Assembly: GCA_015183035.1 (NCBI GenBank)
Contig: JACZZP010000014.1
Coordinates: forward strand, 248,001-312,000
Source of the DNA: Meloidogyne chitwoodi
Lineage: Eukaryota; Nematoda; Chromadorea; Rhabditida; Meloidogynidae
Reading direction: 5' to 3'
DNA length: 64,000 bases
The notes below the pieces were generated by a model. That model saw only the letters and a program-made list of their open reading frames with translations, was not told where the DNA came from and did no database searches. Positions 46,153-57,307 of this stretch are shown here, piece by piece. Made by a program: the position numbers and the translations under genes. The stretch's first letter is position 1. The number at the start of each line of letters is the position of its first letter.

Positions 46153-49100
46153 ATGGTTAAAATTAGGCCATTTAAAGGAAAAATAAATTTAACAAATACT
46201 CCAACTAATCCAAATAATGTTGAAGATTCTTCCAATGAAGAGAAGAAGCAGACAACAAATAATTCAGAAATTTTAATTGTTTGTTGTTTTGATAAAATAA
46301 ATTAAATTTTAATTTTTTAAAAAAAAAGGTTGATCATAAATTGTCACCTGAGGAATTGACAAAAAAATATGGAACAGATTTGGAAAATGTAAATAATTTA
46401 TTAAAAAATAATTTAATTTAAAGAGACATTCTTTTAATTAATTTAAAATTAATTAATTAAATATTTTATTTTTTATTAATTTTAAAATTAAAATTAATAA
46501 AAAATTAAACAATTTTAAATTAATTTGAGTAAAAGAGATTGGCTAAATTCAAATATTTTTTAAAATTATTTGAATCTAACTAATTTTTTTGAAAATCAAT
46601 TAATTAAAAAATAATTTGAAAAAATTGATTTTCACATTTTCCCGATCATTATTGAATTGAAATAATTAATTAATTATTTATAATTTTATTAAATTAGTTT
46701 TTTATAAGTATATTATTTTTAAATGTTTAATTTTATTATTAAATATAATTTAAAAAATAAATATATTTTTTAATTAATTAATTATTTATTTTAATTAATT
46801 ATTTATTTTATTGTCCGGAAAATGATTCAGTAACAGTATTAAAATAAAAAATAAAAATACTTAAGAAATTTATTTTTTATTTTTTCTTGTAATTTTTGTA
46901 CATTTATTGAATCATTTTCTACTGAAACATCTTTTATTGAAGCATTTTCTTTAAGTTTATTATTTTATTATTTTTATTTAAAAAAAGGGACTAACAACAT
47001 TAAAAGCAGAAGAATTAATTAAACAATTTGGTCCAAATGCTTTAGATCCTCCAAAAACAATACCAGAATGGTTAAAAATATTAAAAACACAATTAAGTGG
47101 ATTTGCTAAACTTTTATGGGTTGGGGCTTTTCTTTGTATGATTGCTTTTATTGTTGGGTATTACACAACAGCTAATCCTTCATATGATTATGTAATTTAA
47201 TTTTAATTTAAATATTTATTTATTTTTTTTTTTAGGTTTATTTAGCTGGAGTTTTAGTTTTTGTTGTTGTTGTCACTGGTCTTTTTCAATATTTTCAGGA
47301 AAGAAAAAGTTCAAAAATTCTTGAATCATTTTCTACAATGGTTCCAACATTTGCTAATACATTTAGAGATGGTAAAAAGATTGAATTACCAACTGAACAA
47401 TTAGTACTTGGAGATATTGTTGAAATACGTGGAGGAGATAGAATACCTGCTGATTTAAGTTTATTTTAAATTTAAATTATAAGTTTTTTTAAAAAGGAAT
47501 TTTATCAGCAACAAGTTTTAAAGTAGACAATTCCTCTCTAACAGGTGAATGTGAACCTCTTAGCCGTACTTGTGAATGTACTAAAGATGATCCAATGGAA
47601 ACTAAAAATCTTTGTTTTTATTCAACTTTTGCTGTTGAAGGAACTGCTAAAGGAATTGTTATTGCAACTGGAAGCAAAACTGTTATTATTTTTTAATATA
47701 TTTATTTATTTATTTAGTTAGTCCCCGTTCTCTCAATGGGCTTTTGACTCTCATAAAAGGGTCCCCCTTTGGATTTTCCCCGGTAATTTTGCTCCAGGCA
47801 CAAGTTATCCTTGACAATTGATAATCTTCCCACCCATCCCAGCGTTTCCCAATTAACATTTCTCGTCCACGTTCCCCGTTTTAAAGCCTTCCCCGAGGCT
47901 CAGGGACGAACCCTATTTTTTTATTTTAATTTAATTTAAATATATAATCTAAAAAATATTTTAATTATTTAATTTAAGGCTGTTGGAAAAATAGCTCATT
48001 TAGCGGCACATTTAGAACAAGGAAAAACCCCAATAGCTATTGGTAAAAATATTTTTAAAATAAATATTTATTTTATTTAATTTAGAAATAGAATATTTTA
48101 TAAAATTAGTAACAATAATTGCTGTAGTTATTGGCATTTTATTTTCATTAATGGCTATATTTCTTGGTTATACATGGATTGAAGGAGTTATTTTTTTAAT
48201 TGGTTAATTAATTTATTTTTTTAAAATTTAATTAAATTTTATTTTTTAAGGAATAATTGTTGCAAATGTACCTGAAGGTTATTTTTTATTGGAATAATAT
48301 TTTTTAAAATAAAATTAAACCTCAAAAATTAACATTTTCAAACATTTATAGCCAATTTAAAATTATTTTTAAATTATTTGATTAATTTTTAGAAAAGTCA
48401 AATAATTTGATTTGAATTTAATTTTAGCATTTTGTTTATTTTCAAACATTAGGTATTTTGGCAACAGTAACTGTTTGTCTTTCAATAACTGCTAAGCGAA
48501 TGGCAAGTAGAAATTGTTTGGTTAAAAATTTAGAGGCAGTGGAAACATTAGGATCTACAACAACTATTTGTTCAGATAAGGCAATATTTTAATTAATTTA
48601 ACTTTAAATTAAATTATTTAATTTAGACAGGTACATTAACACAAAATCGAATGACAGTATCACATCTTTGGTATTTTTATATTTTAAAATTACCCTATTT
48701 TATGGAATAAAACCCCCGGGGATTTATTTTAGGGGAAACTAATTCAGGGTGATACTTTATTTTAGTAAATAAGATATATTTATTTTATAGGTATGACCGT
48801 AACAGTGAAGTTTGTCATGCCCAATCAATTCCATCAACACAAACACAGGCAAAATAAAATTATATATTTTTTTTAATTTTTAATATTTTTAAATAAATTA
48901 AAAAATATATATTAATATTTTAAGAGAACAATTAATATGTTTACTGCTACTGGACCAAGAGATGAAACATTTTTTGCTCTAATGAGAATTGCTATTTTAT
49001 GTAATAGAGCTGAATTTAAACCTGCTCAAGTAAATAAATAAATAAATAAATAAATATTATTTTTAATTAATTTTAATTTAAAATTAATTAATTTTAAAGA

Positions 49101-52100
49101 CACATATTCCAGTACTTAGACGTGAATGTACTGGTGATCCTTCAGGTATTTTTTTAATTATTTTTTAAATTATTTTTTTTTCATTTTTTAAAGAACAAGC
49201 TCTTCTACGATTTACTGAATTAATGATTGGTTTTTAAATAATTTTTAAATTTTTTTAATTTTTTAGGTGATATTGCAAGTATACGCAGAAGAAATGAAAA
49301 ATTAGCAGAAATTCCTTTTAATTCCACAAATAAATTTCAATTAAGTATTCATGAAACAGATGATGATAATGATGAATATTTATTAGTTATGAAGGTTTAA
49401 TTAATTTTTTAAAATTAATTAATTAATTTTAAAGGGAGCACCTGAGAGAATAGCAGATATTTGTTCTACAATGCTTGTTGGAAATGAAGAGGTTTTTAGT
49501 TTTTTTAATTTATTTATTTTTGTTTTTAAAGATCCCTTTTGATGATAGCGTTAAAGAAGACTTTAATCGTGCATATCTTGAACTTGGGGGAAAAGGGGAA
49601 CGTGTATTGGGCTTTGCTGACCTTCGCTTAGACAAAAAACGTTTTCCAAGAGGATTTCAATTTGATACGGATGAGGCAATTAAAATTTGAAAAATAAATT
49701 ATAAATTTATTTTTTGCTTAATTTTTAGGTAAATTTTCCAACTACAGGTCTTCGCTTTATTGGCCTATTCTCTCTTATTGACCCTCCAAGAGCTTCTGTA
49801 CCCTCAGCTGTGGCAAAAGCTAGATCAGCTGGATTAAATGTTGTTATGGTTACTGGTAAAAATAAATTAATTAATTTTATTTAAAATTATAATTTAGGAG
49901 ATCATCCAATTACTGCAAAAGCTATTGCTCGTTCTGTTGGTATTCTCACAGAAAAGACTGAAACAATCGAAGATATTGCAATTAGAAAGGGTTGTGATAT
50001 TAGTCAAGTTGATCCAAAGTAGAGAATTTTTAATTTATTTTATAAAACGTAAATACCGTATTTCTTCGATTAATTACCGTATCTCGATTAAATACCTTCT
50101 TCAGCGGTAGATTAAAACAATAATTAGACAGGCTAATTAATCGAAGAAATACAGTAGCTAATTTAAGAGAATAAAAGGGCCCAACCCTATAGATCACCTT
50201 AACCAATTGGCCAAATACCTTAAAAATTAAATTAATAAAACGTCCCCAATAAAACCTAGTTAAAAGTGATTTGACTGATTTGGTAATTTGGCCAATTGGT
50301 TAAGGTGATCTATATAAGGGTAGACTCGGATAAAAATATTTTTTTAAATATATTTTAAAAAATTTAGAGAAGCTTCAGCAATTGTTGTTCATGGCAGTGA
50401 ATTAAGACAAATAACCAATGACCAGCTTGTAGAATTAATTTGTCATCACAAAGAAATTGTTTTTGCACGAACTTCTCCTCAACAAAAACTTCAAATTGTT
50501 GAAGCTTTTCAAACATTGGGTCATATTGTAGCTGTTAGTTTTTTTAAAATTATGTAAATATTTTTGAAAGTTTAGGTAACCGGTGATGGAGTCAATGATA
50601 CTCCAGCACTTAAAAAAGCTGATATTGGAATTGCAATGGGTAAATTATTTAAAATAAATAAATAAAATATTTTAATTAAATTTAAGGTATAACAGGGTCT
50701 GATGTAAGTAAACAAGTGGCAGATATGATCCTTTTAGATGATAATTTTGCGTAAGTTTTTTTATTAGAATTGTTCAAATTTATAAAAAAATAAAATATTT
50801 TTATAAAATTACCTCTCATTTTAAAGGACAATAAAATTAATTTCTTTAAAGTTCAATAATTATTGGAGTAGAAGAAGGAAGACGTATCTTTGATAACTTT
50901 AAAAAAACAGTTTCTTATGTTCTCCGAAAAAATTTGGCAGAATTGGTGCCTTTCCTTGCATTTATAGTTATTGGCCTTCCACTGCCATTGGGCACTATTA
51001 CAATGCTTTGTATTGATATTGGAACTGATATTGTTTATTTTTTAAAATTTAAATTATTTTTTTAAAATTGGGAAATTAAATATAATTAAATATAATTATT
51101 TAAATTATTTTTTAAAAATATTTAAAAAAAAAGATTCCATCAATTACTATTGGCTATGAAAAAGCAGAATCAGATATAATGACAAGAGCTCCTAGAAAAA
51201 GAACAGATAAATTAGTTAATTTACGTATTTTTGCAATGGCATATTTTCAAATTGGATTTATTCAAGGCATTATTAAATATTATTTTTAAATTTTATAATT
51301 TTTTAAAGCTATGGCAGGGTTTTTCGCTTATTTTTGGATTATGGCAGAAAATGGATGGTTTCCACGAAGATGTAAAATTATTTAATTTAATTATTATTTT
51401 TTTAATATTTATTTTTTAAATTGAAGTACTTTTTCTTCGTGCTGACTGGGATAATAGAGTAATAAATAATTTAGAAGACAGTTACAAACAAGAATGGGTT
51501 TTTTTAAATTAAATTAAAAAAAATATATTTTTTTTTAATTTATAGACTTATAGTGATAGAAAAGTTTTAGAAGCTACTTGTCAAACAGCTTTTTTTATTG
51601 CAATTGTAGTTACTCAATGGGCAGATTTATTAATTGTTAAAACTAGAAGAATTTCGTAAGAAAAAATTTTTAAAAATATTTTATATTTTTTTAGACTTGT
51701 CCAACAAGGAATGGATAATTGGCCAATGAATGCAGCTATATTTATTGAAACTGGAATTGCTATGTTTTTAGCTTATACACCAGTTGTAAATGTTGGTTTA
51801 AATATGCATGGTCTTAAGTAAGTAAAACACTAAATTAAAAAAGAATATTTAAAAACATATGTTAAGTTAAAAAGTTGAACTAAAAATAAATAAAATAATT
51901 TGATAGAAAGGTGTATGTTTAAATTAAAAAAGAGATCTCTATCCCGAACAAAAATTGGGATTTAATAAATTTAATTCTAACCCTGGAAGAAGATAAAGAA
52001 AAGTCGAGATAATCCTTTGGTTTTAGTTCTATTTATGAGTCCATTCAAACATTAAAGTCCAATCAGAATTTTGAGTCCAAACAAGTTTTGGTAAGCAATT

Positions 52101-53012
52101 AAAGTCGCATTTGACTATACAGGGTGACCCAAAAGTCTTTGCGCGTCTTTTATTATATTAAAACTTTTTGTATTCTCGATCTTTTTTATTTGTTTCTATT
52201 CTTATTTTGTAGCCCATTCAATTCTCTATTATAATACAAAATTTGTGATTATTTGAACGGTTATCACAAAAGTTATAGCCTTTTCCGTAAGGTATACAAA
52301 ATTTTCCTCCCCAAAAATTCACTTCCTGTAGCTCAATACTGAGAAGTCAGATTGGTGAGATTTTAAAAGAAATCAATCGAGCATACCTGCGAACCGGACG
52401 AATTTTTAATATGAAAGCTGTACCTCTGGCATGGAAGGCTGTGAGTAGATGTAATTCGATTTTGGAGGGAAATGAAATTTTTCATTTTGGGAGTGTTGCG
52501 CGAAAATTTATATCTCTCGAAATCCTAAGCTAAAAAATTTTTTATTCTATTATTTTTGAAGACCAGAGATCCCTCTAGATTCTAAAAAAATTTTAAGTCA
52601 ATCCCTCAATCCTTTCTCATTTTATAATTTTTTAAACACAAAAAGAGGTGCGAGTTTTGGTCAAAAATTTTCATTCGTGCATTCGACACTGTATCGAAGT
52701 AAGTAGTAGGAATCTCTTAAACTCTTGATATTTCTTAATTCCTATTTAGTTCTCTATCTTTTCATCTTTGTTTTATCTCAATAGCACAATTTTGAATTAA
52801 GTTATGATAAAAAATAAGTGTGCCATTACTTTCTGGTCACCCTGTATAAAACAGCTATTTATTAAATTTAAAAAATAAAGTTTATTTTTAGGTTTGAATG
52901 GTGGTTTCCAGCTATTCCTTTTGCCATTTACATTTTTAATTATGATGAGTTACGTCGTTTTTTGATTCGTAGAACACCTGGTGGATGGGCAGAAAAAGAA
53001 CTTTCTTTTTAA
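46153..53012 (+). CDS. Na,K/H,K-type P-type ATPase alpha subunit
   Basis: 29 exons: 46153..46278, 46329..46388, 46988..47191, 47236..47458, 47497..47681, 47979..48042, 48086..48202, 48251..48277, 48453..48580, 48627..48670, 48791..48848, 48925..49029, 49100..49145, 49194..49229, 49267..49394, 49435..49491, 49532..49675, 49729..49855, 49898..50018, 50368..50533, 50576..50639, 50687..50750, 50852..51032, 51134..51266, 51309..51371, 51427..51497, 51546..51655, 51695..51817, 52892..53012. Total 3096 bases, 1031 residues, frame kept throughout. Motifs: TGE 220-222, VPEG with Glu335 (M4), phospho-site DKTGT at Asp377, KGAPER 517-522, TGDGVND 724-730, M6 Asp820 and Asp824, SYKQ beta-binding loop. 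Pumps cations across the plasma membrane with a beta subunit. Odd: RKNLAE (790-795) replaces TSNIPE of Na,K-pumps, Lys791 matching the lysine of gastric H,K-ATPase; C-terminus KELSF not KETYY. Resembles the divergent nematode paralogues rather than the canonical alpha. Confidence 0.95.
47700..47935. mobile_element. C-rich insertion in ATPase intron 5
   Basis: Between exons 5 and 6 lies a G+C-rich block TAGTCCCCGTTCTCTC ... GAGGCTCAGGGACGAACCCTA. The inverse of its right edge, TAGGGTTCGTCCCTG, resembles the left end TAGGGTGCATCCCCG of the hAT relic at 9.13 kb. A hAT-type non-autonomous element is likely; no target duplication was confirmed. Confidence 0.45.
50187..50330. repeat. inverted repeat in ATPase intron 19
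   Basis: CCCTATAGATCACCTTAACC-AATTGGCC and the inverse GGCCAATT-GGTTAAGGTGATCTATA ... GGG form arms of about 30 bases about 80 apart. Just before it ATTTCTTCGATTAATTACCG and ATTAATCGAAGAAATACAG (50055-50152) form another inverted pair. Miniature elements are likely. Confidence 0.65.
52116..52848. mobile_element. mariner/Tc-like MITE in last ATPase intron
   Basis: Ends TATACAGGGTGACCCAAAAG and inverse CTTTCTGGTCACCCTGTATA, with TA at both borders, as for Tc1/mariner-type elements. 0.73 kb, no open frame. Explains why this intron is over 1 kb when most are about 45 bases. Confidence 0.7.
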
Positions 53013-53279
53013 TATTTAGGAATATTTTAATTAAATATTTTAAAAAATTAAATATTAATATTAACTCATTTTTTAATATTCTTTTCATTTAATTAAAACT
53101 AATAAATTTTAAGAATTGATTCTAAAAATAAAATTATTTTGAAGGTTTCTATGTATTACTCTCTTACAAATTATCCCCCATCTATCTTATTATATAATTG
53201 AGAAAAGTGTGTCAGTCTGTCCGGTCTTTTATAGACAAATGATTGGGGGAAGTGAAAATGGGGGGTTTTTATAGTAAAG

Positions 53280-53392
53280 TTGCAACTTGAAAATAAACTT
53301 GGATTTGAAACTTGAAAATAAACTTAGAACTTAAAACTTGAAAATAAACTTGAACTTAAAACTTGAAAATAAACTTGAACTTGGATACTATT
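53280..53392 (+). repeat. tandem 28-30-bp repeats (AACTTGAAAATAAACTTG)
   Basis: Four or five copies upstream of a TATA-like ACTATTTAAACCCTGTATTT. A shorter array lies at 57413-57476 before ACTATATAAACCCTG. Confidence 0.8.
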
Positions 53393-53407
53393 TAAACCCT
53401 GTATTTT
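53388..53407 (+). promoter_or_regulatory. TATA-like element, copy 1
   Basis: ATACTATTTAAACCCTGTAT about 90 bases before ATG 53479. Near-identical ATACTATATAAACCC-GTAT blocks stand at 55272-55293 (before the RPA-like gene) and 57477-57496 (before ATG 57570), at similar distances from ATGs. Confidence 0.5.
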
Positions 53408-53478
53408 GATCAGTATTTAACGCCACTACATTTCAATACTACAACATAAACAACACTTTTTGCTGCATTTGCTTCAAT

Positions 53479-53550
53479 ATGAACGCCGACGAACCTTGCT
53501 GCTCCAGTGAAGCCATAAGAAAAGAAAGCCGTGCTGAGGATCTGGGTCAA
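53479..53550 (+). CDS. short conserved leader frame ahead of minisatellite
   Basis: MNADEPCCSSEAIRKESRAE, matched by MDAIEPCCSRDAIRKEA at 57570. The conserved MxAxEPCCSxxAIRKE suggests that a real Helitron-encoded peptide once began here. Beyond about residue 24 the frame is pure 15-bp repeat (Gln-Arg-His-Lys-Ser units) and runs to 54810, which I do not treat as a genuine protein without expression data. Confidence 0.35.
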
Positions 53551-54800
53551 AGACACAAGAGTCAGAGACACAAGAGTCAGAGACACAAGAGTCAGAGACA
53601 CAAGAGTCAGAGACACAAGAGTCAGAGACACAAGAGTCAGAGACACAAGAGTCAGAGACACAAGAGTCAGAGACACAAGAGTCAGAGACACAAGAGTCAG
53701 AGACACAAGAGTCAGAGACACAAGAGTCAGAGACACAAGAGTCAGAGACACAAGAGTCAGAGACACAAGAGTCAGAGACACAAGAGTCAGAGACACAAGA
53801 GTCAGAGACACAAGAGTCAGAGACACAAGAGTCAGAGACACAAGAGTCAGAGACACAAGAGTCAGAGACACAAGAGTCAGAGACACAAGAGTCAGAGACA
53901 CAAGAGTCAGAGACACAAGAGTCAGAGACACAAGAGTCAGAGACACAAGAGTCAGAGACACAAGAGTCAGAGACACAAGAGTCAGAGACACAAGAGTCAG
54001 AGACACAAGAGTCAGAGACACAAGAGTCAGAGACACAAGAGTCAGAGACACAAGAGTCAGAGACACAAGAGTCAGAGACACAAGAGTCAGAGACACAAGA
54101 GTCAGAGACACAAGAGTCAGAGACACAAGAGTCAGAGACACAAGAGTCAGAGACACAAGAGTCAGAGACACAAGAGTCAGAGACACAAGAGTCAGAGACA
54201 CAAGAGTCAGAGACACAAGAGTCAGAGACACAAGAGTCAGAGACACAAGAGTCAGAGACACAAGAGTCAGAGACACAAGAGTCAGAGACACAAGAGTCAG
54301 AGACACAAGAGTCAGAGACACAAGAGTCAGAGACACAAGAGTCAGAGACACAAGAGTCAGAGACACAAGAGTCAGAGACACAAGAGTCAGAGACACAAGA
54401 GTCAGAGACACAAGAGTCAGAGACACAAGAGTCAGAGACACAAGAGTCAGAGACACAAGAGTCAGAGACACAAGAGTCAGAGACACAAGAGTCAGAGACA
54501 CAAGAGTCAGAGACACAAGAGTCAGAGACACAAGAGTCAGAGACACAAGAGTCAGAGACACAAGAGTCAGAGACACAAGAGTCAGAGACACAAGAGTCAG
54601 AGACACAAGAGTCAGAGACACAAGAGTCAGAGACACAAGAGTCAGAGACACAAGAGTCAGAGACACAAGAGTCAGAGACACAAGAGTCAGAGACACAAGA
54701 GTCAGAGACACAAGAGTCAGAGACACAAGAGTCAGAGACACAAGAGTCAGAGACACAAGAGTCAGAGACACAAGAGTCAGAGACACAAGAGTCAGAGACG
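53548..54800 (+). repeat. 15-bp minisatellite, about 83 copies
   Basis: Unit AGAGACACAAGAGTC, essentially identical in every copy. Because 15 is a multiple of three, five of six frames stay open, producing artificial long ORFs on both strands. Diverged units (GACGCTTGAGTCA-like) continue to about 55200. Confidence 0.97.
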
Positions 54801-55200
54801 AGACGCTTGAGTCATAGACGAGAAGCTTGAGTCATAAACGCTTAAGTTAGAAACGTTTGAGTCTGAGACGTTTGAGTCATAGACGCTTGAGTCAGAACGC
54901 TTGAGTCAGAGATGCTTGAGTCAGAACGCTTGAGTCAGAGATGCTTGAGTCAGAACGCTTGAGTCAGAGATGCTTGAGTCAGAGAAGCTTGAGTCAGAAC
55001 GCTTGATCAGCGTAAAGAGGCACTTGAAGCTGAGTCGCAGACACCTAAGAATGAGAACTTGAATAAGAGACAAGTCGATTAAGTCAAGGTCATTTGAGTC
55101 TGAGTCAAAAGGTTATTTGAGTCTGAGTCAAAAGGACACTTTAGACTAATCAAGGACACCGAGTCTGAGTCAAGGACACTCGAGTCTCGAGTTAAGAACA
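54801..55200 (+). repeat. degenerate minisatellite tail
   Basis: Irregular repeats of GCTTGAGTCAGA, GAGTCTGAGTCAAAAG and similar units; the older edge of the 15-bp array. Confidence 0.85.
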
Positions 55201-55271
55201 CATGATTCTGAGTCAAAAAAACATTTGTTTTAAACATTTCTTAGAACTTAAATTAAGATTGAACTTAAAAT

Positions 55272-55293
55272 GTATACTATATAAACCCAGTAT
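55272..55293 (+). promoter_or_regulatory. TATA-like element before RPA-like gene
   Basis: ATACTATATAAACCCAGTAT, about 80 bases upstream of ATG 55355; shared with two other sites in the element. Confidence 0.5.
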
Positions 55294-55354
55294 TTTGCTT
55301 ACTTTTTATATAAATTTATACATTAAGCTCAACTTTTTTAAATTTTTTTGTGCA

Positions 55355-57043
55355 ATGCAACTATCAAATTTAGAAGAACTTTTGGCTATTCCTTGTGGTT
55401 CTTTATTAGGGTATGTGTAATTTTTTTAAATAAAAAATAATAATATTCAGTTATTGTTGTGGCGTTATTTCAAAAATTTATAAATCTGCTGGAAAAACAA
55501 CAATTATTTTAAAATCTAAATCAGGGGTGGCCGAACCTTTCGTCACTGAACCTTCCGTCAAAACCTTTCGTCACTAAACCATTCGTCACTGAACCTTTCG
55601 TCACTAAAATCATATTTTTATGGATAATTGATACTGTGACTTATACTAGATTTTTTGTTTCTGAACCAATTTGAATGAGTGATGTATCTTTTTAAAGAGC
55701 TTCGAAAATTGAGTCGATCCAGATATGGGAAAAGTTGGTCCGACAAATAGCAGCCGAGTTACAGACTTTTGAAACCTGAAAAACAATAGGGGGATCAATC
55801 TCATGAGGCTGCTCCCGAACTATCTTCCCGGATAAGTCAAAAAATTGAGCAAATAATAAAACACCCCCAATATATCAAAGTTTGTGCGAAGACCATGCCC
55901 GGCCTACCTCAAGAGCTACAAAAAGTTTTTCCAAATAGCTTCAATCCTTTATAACTTGCTAAAGCTGCTCCAATCGAGCTGATTCTTATCTATTTGACAC
56001 AGCTTGAAGAGCTCGTTCGAATGAGCTATAATTTGCACATTTAGTTTTTCACTTGAAAATGAATTGGTCCACCTATTGTTTTTCAGGTTTCAAAAGTCTG
56101 TAACTCGGCTGCTATTTGTCGGACCAACTTTTCCCATATCTGGATCGACTCAATTTTCGAAGCTCTTTAAAAAGATACATCACTCATTCAAATTGGTTCA
56201 GAAACAAAAAATCTAGTATAAGTCACAGTATCAATTATCCATAAAAATATGATTTTAGTGACGAAAGGTTCAGTGACGAATGGTTTAGTGACGAAAGGTT
56301 TTGACGGAAGGTTCAGTGACGAAAGGTTCAGTGACGAAAGGTTAGGGAACCAAATCAGGGGATAATATTGTAGTGACAGCTTTTGAAAATACGCCAAAAT
56401 TTAAAGAATTTAATAATATTTGTTATGAAGGGAAAGTAAGTGAAAGTTTTGTTATTTAATATATGATTTTTAGGTAATTTCTTTTAATTTGGTTAAAGCC
56501 CAGCGCTTCAATATTACTCGATTTAATGGCAAATTGTTTTATAAAACTCCTTTGGAGTATGAATTCATCGTTACTTCATCCACTATAATACAAACAATTA
56601 ATTTAGAAATTGTAGTTATTGAGAATTTTAAAGAAATACAAGAAGGAGGATTTTATGGTTGTTTTTTTATTTATATTTTAAAAATTTTTTAGAGTTTAAA
56701 TGTATTCTTGCTTCATCATTTGTTGATATGTATGATTTTACATCAGCTATTGTGTCTGATTTCGAAAATAATCGTGCAGATGTTTTGGTTACAGGAAAAA
56801 ACATAAAAGAAAGCATTTTAATGCTTGAAAAAAATGATGAAATTAAGATCAATAAATGCTTTGTTTATATTGAGGGTAATACTTTTTTATTTTATTTTTA
56901 AAATATATAACTAAATTTAGATGAGTGTATTAGTTAGAGTTGATATTAATGATTTGGTTATTCTAAATAAAAAGACGGTAGTTGCAAACTTGCTTACAAC
57001 TCCTATTAAGAAAAAAAGTGAACGTAATGAAGTGGGTAAATAA
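55355..57043 (+). pseudogene. RPA70-like OB-fold gene, broken by insertion
   Basis: Exons 55355..55410, 55451..56435 (holding an 826-bp foldback), 56474..56657, 56693..56875, 56934..57043. If the foldback and one 8-bp duplication are ignored, lengths sum to 684 bases (227 codons plus stop) with frame intact, which shows the insertion is recent. Matching features: GVISKIYKSAGKTTIILKSK (first strands), EGKVISFNLVKAQRF, TPLEYEFIVTSSTIIQ. The last two match the GKV-x-F ... YE-x-x-(F)-x-(S/T)SS segment of RPA70 single-stranded-DNA-binding domain A; then ADVLVTGKNIKESILMLEKN. Predicted role: ssDNA binding during rolling-circle transposition. The last exon uses an acceptor ATTAG at 56933. Three other introns are 35-40 bases. 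Confidence 0.68.
55526..56351. mobile_element. 826-bp foldback (MULE-like) element
   Basis: Long inverted repeats of about 285 bases (55526-55810 against 56063-56351) beginning GGTGGCCGAACC / inverse GGTTAGGGAACC. The outer part is repeats of ACCTTTCGTCACTGA. Perfect 8-bp duplication AAATCAGG at 55518-55525 and 56352-56359. No open frame of its own. It splits exon 2 of the RPA-like gene. Confidence 0.92.
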
Positions 57044-57276
57044 TAATATTAAATTATATATATATAGTATGTATTTTATTAGGTATATTTAATGTTTTTA
57101 TTTTGTTTTGAATAAATTGTATTTATATTTGTGTTTTTTTTATTTTAGAGTTAGTTTAATGAGGTTTTGTTTAGATTCTTAAGTTTATTTTTGAAAATTT
57201 GTTATATGTCTAAAAGTTTGTTGTATAGGTTTGATTAATGTTTAAAAGTTTGTTATGTATTGTCAAAAGTTTATTG

Positions 57277-57307
57277 GTTCGCCCGTAGGGCGAACTGTTT
57301 CCGCTAG
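57277..57307 (+). terminator. Helitron 3' hairpin and CTAG end
   Basis: Eight-base GC-rich stem with GTA loop followed by TGTTTCCG and CTAG. In Helitrons this palindrome signals the end of strand transfer. Confidence 0.65.

Larger units (their letters stand above)
53181..57307 (+). mobile_element. probable Helitron carrying an RPA-like gene
   Basis: 3' end: hairpin GTTCGCCC-GTA-GGGCGAAC (57277-57295), eight bases, then CTAG (57304-57307) followed by T. This is the canonical Helitron terminus (GC hairpin, then CTRR, inserted before T). 5' end: A then TCTATCTTATTATATAATTG at 53181, fitting the A|TC rule. Inside are a TATA-driven minisatellite frame and an OB-fold RPA70-like gene; RPA-like genes are frequent Helitron passengers. 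No Rep/helicase is present, so it is non-autonomous. The 5' segment is repeated right after the 3' end (57308-57640), suggesting head-to-tail elements. Confidence 0.68.

Noticed and set aside
49475..50110. Separate plus ORFs at 49475-49690 and 49925-50110
   Set aside because: The first reads ATPase exon 17 with intron sequence, the second is an out-of-frame reading of exon 19.
53410..54817. Three long ORFs (458, 443 and 428 codons) as protein genes
   Set aside because: They are translations of the 15-bp minisatellite in different frames and strands; openness follows from unit length divisible by three.
56188..56397. 69-codon minus ORF
   Set aside because: Made of the ACCTTTCGTCACT terminal repeats of the foldback in the RPA-like gene.
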